Below, piece after piece: positions 58,833-64,000 of a DNA stretch of 64,000 nt. Positions within the stretch are counted from its first letter, which is position 1. Each line of letters starts with the position of its first letter. The stretch covers positions 2,488,001 through 2,552,000 of the forward strand of contig NZ_JASGBI010000001.1 in NCBI RefSeq assembly GCF_030053425.1, read 5' to 3'. Under the pieces are notes generated by a model. The model did no database searches and was not told where the DNA came from. It saw nothing but the letters and a program-made list of their open reading frames with translations. Both the position numbers and the translations under genes were made by a program. Source of the DNA: Lysobacter stagni (lineage in GTDB: Bacteria > Pseudomonadota > Gammaproteobacteria > Xanthomonadales > Xanthomonadaceae).

Positions 58833-59972
58833 TCAGCCGCCTTGCAGGCCGTTCAGGAATTCCCCGACGGCGGGCCCGAAACGAGCGATATCGACCAGGA
58901 AGGCGTCATGTCCCTGCGGTGAGGGAAGGGGCAGGAAGCGCGCGTCGGCGCCGCCGGCACGCAGGCCTTCTGCGATTTCTTCCTGCTGCTGCAACGGAAA
59001 CAGGATGTCGGTCTGCACGCCGATGGCCAGCGCCTTCTCCACCCGGATGCTGGCAAGGCCCGCGCGCGTATCGGCTTCGTCGTTGCCGCGCGTGGCGCAG
59101 TATTCGCCGATGTCGAACCAGTCCATCGAGCGGCTGAGGTACAGGTAGCAGTTCGGATCGAAGCGTCGCACGAAGCGGCGCGCGTGGCCTTCCAGATAAC
59201 TTTCGACTTCGAACTCCAGTCCGAACGGTTCTTCGTCAGTGCGGTCCGAATCCAGGCGCACGCGCCCGAAACGGCCGTCCCATTCCAGCGCGGAGCGGTA
59301 TGTGATGACGCCCAGCTTGCGCGCCATGCGCATGCCCGATTCGGGGTAATGGTCGTCGTCGTAGAGGCCGTGGTTCCAGTTGGGGTCCAGGCGGATCGCT
59401 TCGCGCTGCAACGAGCGGATGGCGATGGAGAACGGCAACGCCTTGGCCGCGCCGGAGATGTTGATGTGATTGCGCGCCAGTCCCGGATGGCGCAGCAGGA
59501 AAGCCAGCGCCGTCATGCCGCCCATCGAGTTGCCGATGATGCAGGCGAGATGGTCGATGCCCAGGCCACGTACCAGATGCGCGGACGCATCGGCGCCGTC
59601 CTCGACGGACAGCTCGGGGAAATCCAGCCGGTACAGCTCACCCGTGGCCGGGTCGGTCGAAGCGGGGCCGGTGGAGCCCTTGCAACTGCCCAGTGAGTTC
59701 ACGCAGATCACGAACCAGCGGTCGCTGTCGATGGGCTTGCCGGGGCCGAGCATCTGTTCCCACCAGCCCGGTTCCGGATTGCCTTCGTTCGAAGCCGCGT
59801 GCGCGTCGGGCGACAGGCCGGTGACGATGAGGATCGCGTTGTCGCGCTGCGCGTTGAGCGTGCCCCAGGTTTCGTACGCCACGCGCGCGCCCTGCAGGGC
59901 GCCGCCGCGTTTCATCGGAAAAGGTGAGGGCAGGTCGAACCAGCGCGTGCCGGGCGGGATGAATTCGGTCAT
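58833..59972 (-). CDS. MetX-family homoserine/serine O-acyltransferase
   Basis: A 379-residue alpha/beta hydrolase-fold acyltransferase. The family core is present: ILIVTGLSPDAHA, WFVICVNSLGSCKGSTGPASTDPATG, the nucleophile in IIGNSMGGMTAL (Ser about residue 149), Asp in GVQTDILFPL and His in PQGHDAFL. The classical role is homoserine O-acetylation for methionine, but work on this family showed that close Xanthomonadaceae members are serine or homoserine O-succinyltransferases feeding cysteine synthesis, so the acyl donor and acceptor should not be assumed. Start 59972 gives the usual N-terminus MTEFIPPGTRWFDLPSPFP. The cysteine dioxygenase follows downstream. Confidence 0.88.
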   Translation of the reverse strand: MTEFIPPGTRWFDLPSPFPMKRGGALQGARVAYETWGTLNAQRDNAILIVTGLSPDAHAASNEGNPEPGWWEQMLGPGKPIDSDRWFVICVNSLGSCKGSTGPASTDPATGELYRLDFPELSVEDGADASAHLVRGLGIDHLACIIGNSMGGMTALAFLLRHPGLARNHINISGAAKALPFSIAIRSLQREAIRLDPNWNHGLYDDDHYPESGMRMARKLGVITYRSALEWDGRFGRVRLDSDRTDEEPFGLEFEVESYLEGHARRFVRRFDPNCYLYLSRSMDWFDIGEYCATRGNDEADTRAGLASIRVEKALAIGVQTDILFPLQQQEEIAEGLRAGGADARFLPLPSPQGHDAFLVDIARFGPAVGEFLNGLQGG

Positions 59973-60108
59973 GCGGCAAGCTTAACGAGGGCCGGTGAAA
60001 TCGGCACGGGCATTCGCGGATGCGCAGTGTTCTGCGGCCGCGATCGGGAAGGGACTTGCCGCTGCGGGGACGGTGTCGTCGTCCGTCGAGCGTGATGCCT
60101 GCGGGCCC

Positions 60109-60131
60109 GGATCCCCGCATTCGCGGGGATG
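60109..60131. repeat. Family B hairpin after ccmI
   Basis: GGATCCCCGC-ATTC-GCGGGGAT forms a strong hairpin 10 bp after the ccmI stop on the minus strand. It resembles one half of the element at 37066. There is no T-run; it may protect the 3' end of the ccm transcript. Confidence 0.65.
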
Positions 60132-60140
60132 TCCGCCTTG

Positions 60141-61148
60141 TCAGGGGCGAACGGAATCGATCACCAATTCGATCGCGCCGGTCGGGCCCGAAGGCTTTGC
60201 CGTCGCCTCCAGATCGCCGCTCTGCGGCATGGCGTTACCCGAGGCGGACACGCGCGCCAGCACTTCCACGCGTTCCAGCTGCGACAGCTTCATCGTCGGC
60301 ATCGGGCTGTCGCCGTCGTCCAGCGTGACTTCGACCGGCAACTTCGTCGCGGCCAGTTTCTCCACCGCCACGGGCATCGGCGGGCCGCCGGCCTGGCGTG
60401 CGATGACGAACAACGTGGCGTCGGCCGGAAGCTTCGAAGCCAGCGCGGGCGCCAGCGACACCTTCACCTTCAGGCCGCCTTCGGCTGCGGAAGGTGCAGC
60501 CGCCGCGGGTAGCGGCGGCAGGCCGGCTTCGGCGCGGGCAGCGTCGATCTGCGCGCGCAGCGGTTGTGCCGCGTTCGCATCGACCACGGCAAGGAGGGGC
60601 TCCCACGTGCGGGCCGCTTCCGCCGGCTGCTTCGCCTGTCGCTGGGCGATACCGAGGAACCAGCGCGCACGCTGGTGCATCGGCTGGATCTCGATGGCAC
60701 GCTTCAGCAGCTCCACGCCCTGCGCATCGAACACGCGCTGCGGCGCGGCGAGTGCACGCATCTCCGCGGCCTCGGCCAGAAGGTCCGGGTCATCGGGCGC
60801 CAGTTTCAGCGCACGATCGAGCGCCTGCGCGGCCTTGGCGACATTGCCGTCGGCCACGTACGCGCGGCCCAGCAGACGCCAGCCTTCAACCTGGTTCGGG
60901 TCGCGCTGCAGCTCCGTTTCGAGCTTGGAGATCGCTTCCTCCAGCGTCTTGGGCATTTCGCGCTGCGTCGAATCCAGTGCGGCCGGCGCGCCGATGGCGA
61001 AGTACATCAGGCCCGTCGCAAGGGTCAGCCCAGCCACCACGCCCAGTCCCGCCGCGCGACGCGTGCGCCACAACGGGCGCAGCACGTATGCCAGCGTCAG
61101 CACGGCCAGCAGCAGGCCGGCGATCACGAAGGCCACCATCGAACTCAT
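60141..61148 (-). CDS. ccmI: Cytochrome c maturation protein CcmI (TPR)
   Basis: A 335-residue inner-membrane protein. Two N-terminal helices (MVAFVIAGLLLAVLTLAYVLRPLW and AAGLGVVAGLTLATGLMYFAIG) are followed by periplasmic TPR units (WRLLGRAYVADGNVAKAAQALDRALKLAPDDPDLLAEAAEMRAL, ARWFLGIAQRQAKQPAEAARTW) and a beta-rich end (SLAPALASKLPADATLFVIARQAGGPPMPVAVEKL). CcmI holds apocytochrome c for haem attachment with CcmF and CcmH. ATG 61148 overlaps the ccmH stop (TGATG) and has AGGAG five bases upstream; GTG 61154 is less likely. Last gene of the operon. Confidence 0.92.
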   Translation of the reverse strand: MSSMVAFVIAGLLLAVLTLAYVLRPLWRTRRAAGLGVVAGLTLATGLMYFAIGAPAALDSTQREMPKTLEEAISKLETELQRDPNQVEGWRLLGRAYVADGNVAKAAQALDRALKLAPDDPDLLAEAAEMRALAAPQRVFDAQGVELLKRAIEIQPMHQRARWFLGIAQRQAKQPAEAARTWEPLLAVVDANAAQPLRAQIDAARAEAGLPPLPAAAAPSAAEGGLKVKVSLAPALASKLPADATLFVIARQAGGPPMPVAVEKLAATKLPVEVTLDDGDSPMPTMKLSQLERVEVLARVSASGNAMPQSGDLEATAKPSGPTGAIELVIDSVRP

Positions 61149-61594
61149 CACCACTCCTGCTCTTCATTGCGCTCATCGGCGGCGGGTGCAGCACCACGCG
61201 AACGCCGACGCACCGCGCCGATCACGATCAGACCGCCGCCCAGCAGCACCACGGCCGGTCCGAACCAGAGCAGCCACGTCTTGGATTCCACCTGTGGGCG
61301 GTACAGCACGAATTCGCCGTAGCGCGCGACCAGGAAATCCTTGATCTGCGCATCGTTCTTGCCCTGGCGCATCAGCTCCAGCACTTCGCGGCGCAGGTCC
61401 ACCGCGATCTGCGCATTCGAATCGGCCAGCGACTGGTTCTGGCACATCACGCAACGCAGTTCGCTCACCAGCGCATGGAAGCGCTTTTCCTCGGCGGGAC
61501 TGTTGAACGTGAGCGGATTGGCATCCGTGGCCACCTGTGCGAAAGCGGCGCCACTGGACAACACCAGCGCGAAGGCGAGCAGCAACGCGCGCAT
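61148..61594 (-). CDS. ccmH: Cytochrome c maturation protein CcmH (CcmL type)
   Basis: A 148-residue thioredoxin-like protein. Signal peptide MRALLLAFALVLSSGAAFA, then the redox motif LRCVMCQNQSLADSNA (Cys44 and Cys47 by my count), which reduces apocytochrome c cysteines before haem ligation. A C-terminal helix (LLWFGPAVVLLGGGLIVIGAV) anchors it to the membrane. Start 61594 overlaps the dsbE stop (TGATG) and the stop overlaps the ccmI start; the three are clearly one operon. Confidence 0.93.
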   Translation of the reverse strand: MRALLLAFALVLSSGAAFAQVATDANPLTFNSPAEEKRFHALVSELRCVMCQNQSLADSNAQIAVDLRREVLELMRQGKNDAQIKDFLVARYGEFVLYRPQVESKTWLLWFGPAVVLLGGGLIVIGAVRRRSRGAAPAADERNEEQEW

Positions 61595-62166
61595 CACAGC
61601 GGCTTGTCCGCGTTGAGCTGTACCAGCTTCGGCAGCAACTCGCTTTCGATGACCGCATCGGTCAGCGGGCCGACGTACTTCCAGCGGATCGTGCCGCCGG
61701 CGTCCACGAGGAAGGTCTCCGGCGCGCCGTAGATGCCCCAGTCGATGGCCGCCTTGCCTTCGTAGTCCGTGAGGACCATGAAGTACGGGTTGCCGAACTG
61801 CTCCAGCCAGCGCATCGCGTCGCCGTGCTCGTCCTTCCAGTTGAAGCCGACCACGCGCAGGCGCTTGGTCTCGGCGAAGCGCGTCAGCACCGGATGCTCG
61901 TCGCGGCAGGCCGGGCACCAGCTGCCCCAGACGTTGAGCAGGTACGGCGCGCCACGCAGGTCCTTGTCCGTGACCAGTCGACCCGGCTCGTGCAGGACCG
62001 GCAGGCGGAATGCCGGCGCCGGCTTGCCGATCAGCGGCGAGGGCAGCGCTTCGCGGTTGGGATTGCGACTGAGCATGACGCCGGCGAAGAGCAGTGCGCC
62101 CAATGCGGCGACCACCACCAGCGGCAACCACCGCATCGAGGACTTGCGCGGCATCGATTCGCTCAT
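61594..62166 (-). CDS. dsbE: Thiol:disulfide interchange protein DsbE/CcmG
   Basis: A 190-residue membrane-anchored thioredoxin. One N-terminal helix (LPLVVVAALGALLFAGVML) leads to a periplasmic domain with the active site WGSWCPACRDEHP (Cys-Pro-Ala-Cys) and the closing IYGAPETFLVDAGGTIRWKYVGPL, where the cis-Pro is in GAPET. It passes electrons to CcmH or apocytochrome c. The start ATG at 62166 overlaps the ccmF stop (ATGA). The length is typical for the family. Confidence 0.94.
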   Translation of the reverse strand: MSESMPRKSSMRWLPLVVVAALGALLFAGVMLSRNPNREALPSPLIGKPAPAFRLPVLHEPGRLVTDKDLRGAPYLLNVWGSWCPACRDEHPVLTRFAETKRLRVVGFNWKDEHGDAMRWLEQFGNPYFMVLTDYEGKAAIDWGIYGAPETFLVDAGGTIRWKYVGPLTDAVIESELLPKLVQLNADKPL

Positions 62167-64000
62167 CGTGCGGGCTCCGGGCTCGCGTTCGTTGCGGGGG
62201 GCGAGACGGGGTCCGCGGCCGGTCGCGGATCGGTCGCTGCCACGCGGCGGAAACGACGATCGGTCGCCGTCACCAGTCCGCCCAGCATCATCAGGATCGC
62301 GCCGGCCCAGATCCAGCGCACGAACGGCTTGATGTGCACGCGCAGCGCCCACGAGCCACCGCCTAGCGGTTCGCCCAGCGCGACATAGAGATCACGCGTG
62401 AGGCCGCGCGAGATCGCCGCTTCGGTCATCACCTGGCCGCCGCTGACGTACGCGCGCTTTTCCGGGTGCATCACGGTCAGCGGCTTGTCGTTCTGGAACA
62501 CGGTGACGGTGCCGCGGTCGGCCTCGTAGTTCGGGCCCTGCGAATGCGTGGCGCCGTCGAAGCGGAAGGCGTAGCGGCCCAGTTCGACCGTCTGGCCCGG
62601 CGCGACGGCGAGTTCGCGCTGCACGCTCAGTCCTTCCACCAGCAGCGCGCCCACCAGGAACACCGCGATGCCCGTATGCGCCAGCGTCATGCCGAGCATT
62701 TCGGGGGTGAAGCGCGAGCCGGCCGTCGGGCTGCGCAGGCGCGACCAGACGAAGCGCGCGGTGCCGAACAGCACCCACGCGGCGCCGAACACGCCGGCTG
62801 CGACCTTCACCGGCCCCTGCGGCGCGAAGAAGTACGCGATCACGCCCAGCGCGAGCGCCAGGCCGGCCCACGGTGCGAGCATCGCCACCGGCTTCGATAC
62901 CTGCTCGCGCTGCCAGCGTGTGAGCGGGCCGAACGGCAGCAGCGCGACCAGCGGCGCCATCAGCAGCACGAACATCAGCGCGAAGTAGGGCGGGCCGACC
63001 GAGATCTTGCCCAGGTCCAGTGCATCGGCAAGCAGCGGGTACAGCGTGCCCAGCAGCACCATCGCGCAGGCGGTGGAGAGCAGCAGGTTGTTGGCCAGCA
63101 GCAGCGTTTCACGCGACGCGGCCTCGAACGGCTTGCCGGCGTCCTCCGTCGAAGGCGCCTTCAGCGCGTACAGCAGCAGCGAACCGCCGACCACGATGCC
63201 CAGGAAGATCAGGATGAAGAGGCCGCGTGCCGGATCCGCCGCGAACGCATGCACGCTGGTCAGCACGCCCGAACGCACCAGGAAGGTACCCAGCAGCGAC
63301 AGCGAGAACGTGGCGATGGCCAGCAGCAGCGTCCAGCCGCGGAAGCTGCCGCGCTTCTCGGTCACGGCCTGCGAATGCAGCAACGCGGCGCCGGCGAGCC
63401 ACGGCATGAAGCTGGCGTTCTCGACGGGATCCCAGAACCACCAGCCGCCCCAACCCAGTTCGTAGTACGCCCACCACGAACCCAGTGCGATGCCCAGCGT
63501 GAGGAACGCCCACGCGACATTGGTCCACGGACGCGTCCAGCGCAGCCAGCGTGCGTCGATCTTTCCGTCCAGCAGCGCGGCGATCGCGAACGCGAACGGC
63601 ACCGAGAAACCCACGTAGCCGAGGTACAGCATCGGCGGGTGGATGATCATGCCCGGATCCTGCAGCAGTGGGTTGAGGTCGCGGCCTTCAGCGACAGCGG
63701 GAAGCAGGCGCAGGAACGGGTTGCTGGTGAAGATGAGGAAGGCGAGGAAGCCCGCGCTGACCAGGCCCATCACGCCGAGTACGCGCGCGATGACGGTATC
63801 GGGCAGGCTGCGCGAGAAGCGCGCAACCGCTGCCGTCCACAGCGCCAGGATCAGCGCCCACAACAGCAGCGAGCCTTCGTGCGCGCCCCACACCGCGGTG
63901 TAGCGGTACATCAGCGGCAGCAGCGAGTTGCTGTTCTCGGCGACGTAGCGCAGCGAGAAATCCTGCGTCACGAATCCGTGCGTGAGGACGGCGAAGGCCA
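62163..64000 (-). CDS. ccmF: Haem lyase CcmF (5' end cut by right edge)
   Basis: The C-terminal 612 residues or so of CcmF, reading leftwards; the start lies outside the window, since the frame is open to the edge and its upstream part (FAVLTHGFVTQDFSLRYVAENSNS) is the usual internal sequence. The tryptophan-rich haem-handling domain is intact (WGGWWFWDPVENASFMPW), with multiple helices and a late periplasmic domain (ELGRYAFRFDGATHSQGPNY). CcmF with CcmH ligates haem to apocytochrome c. The stop overlaps the dsbE start by four bases. GTG 63971, which looks like a start, is inside the protein. Confidence 0.95.
   Translation of the reverse strand, partial: AFAVLTHGFVTQDFSLRYVAENSNSLLPLMYRYTAVWGAHEGSLLLWALILALWTAAVARFSRSLPDTVIARVLGVMGLVSAGFLAFLIFTSNPFLRLLPAVAEGRDLNPLLQDPGMIIHPPMLYLGYVGFSVPFAFAIAALLDGKIDARWLRWTRPWTNVAWAFLTLGIALGSWWAYYELGWGGWWFWDPVENASFMPWLAGAALLHSQAVTEKRGSFRGWTLLLAIATFSLSLLGTFLVRSGVLTSVHAFAADPARGLFILIFLGIVVGGSLLLYALKAPSTEDAGKPFEAASRETLLLANNLLLSTACAMVLLGTLYPLLADALDLGKISVGPPYFALMFVLLMAPLVALLPFGPLTRWQREQVSKPVAMLAPWAGLALALGVIAYFFAPQGPVKVAAGVFGAAWVLFGTARFVWSRLRSPTAGSRFTPEMLGMTLAHTGIAVFLVGALLVEGLSVQRELAVAPGQTVELGRYAFRFDGATHSQGPNYEADRGTVTVFQNDKPLTVMHPEKRAYVSGGQVMTEAAISRGLTRDLYVALGEPLGGGSWALRVHIKPFVRWIWAGAILMMLGGLVTATDRRFRRVAATDPRPAADPVSPPATNASPEPAR

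Noticed and set aside
63969..63971. GTG as a possible start of ccmF inside the window
   Set aside because: The open frame and CcmF-like sequence continue to the right edge, so the real start is outside.

Overview
The window is a strongly GC-rich, gene-dense chromosomal segment that reads as Xanthomonadaceae/Lysobacteraceae (Lysobacter, Pseudoxanthomonas, Luteimonas or Stenotrophomonas-like). The pointers are several TonB receptors, Tat-exported enzymes, a DUF4034-like paralogue family, a class III PHA synthase, GTAG-type REP palindromes and many short hairpin repeats between genes. Species was not determined. No phage, integrase, transposase or CRISPR array is visible. All calls come from reading the translated sequence; no database was searched.

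Layout. 1-7 kb: the tail of an unrecognised gene, a VOC protein, a Tat-exported Gfo/Idh/MocA oxidoreductase, an SLC13 transporter with TrkA-C-like insert, an exported zinc-protease-like protein, and yaeQ followed by a BaiN/HI0933 flavoprotein. 7-13 kb: two small leftward genes, a 1537-residue autotransporter adhesin and a small lipoprotein. 13-16 kb: M14-like deacylase, GFA protein and an exported GH18 chitinase-like enzyme. 16-22.5 kb: three tandem secreted DUF4034/TPR-like paralogues with an inserted membrane protein gene and a coupled secreted protein. Copies 2 and 3 share an almost identical 89-bp leader although their coding parts have diverged.

22.5-34 kb: a GAF-GGDEF diguanylate cyclase, a DUF4136 protein, a Tat-exported dienelactone hydrolase, a periplasmic peroxiredoxin, and then the most striking gene of the window: a 907-residue protein that joins a DUF3380-type muramidase, a papain-type peptidase and a GHSAG lipase-like hydrolase, with no Sec or Tat signal. 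After it come a BON-domain membrane protein, a second VOC protein, a class C beta-lactamase-like hydrolase, a YciI protein, a CPA2 antiporter and an MmcQ/YjbR protein.

34-50 kb: a PLP decarboxylase convergent with a GntP-type permease, a TonB receptor, an SSS-PAS-HisKA-REC hybrid kinase convergent with its likely LuxR-type partner (CrbS/CrbR or MxtR/ErdR-like), then a polyhydroxyalkanoate neighbourhood: 3-hydroxybutyrate oligomer hydrolase, pssA, phaE and phaC. 48.8-56 kb: a GDSL lipoprotein, DUF5329, PspC and HEXXH membrane proteins, a VTT-rhodanese fusion, a TonB siderophore receptor behind a Fur-box-like sequence with a coupled PepSY protein, and a TANGO2/NRDE protein. 56-64 kb: small unknowns, tRNA-Leu(CAA) with promoter and terminator, DUF2214, cysteine dioxygenase, a MetX-family acyltransferase, and a leftward, overlapping cytochrome c maturation operon (ccmF-dsbE-ccmH-ccmI) that runs off the right edge.

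Intergenic gaps hold three families of short hairpin repeats, marked separately. Apart from these and the gene leaders, spaces between genes are short and show nothing I can name.
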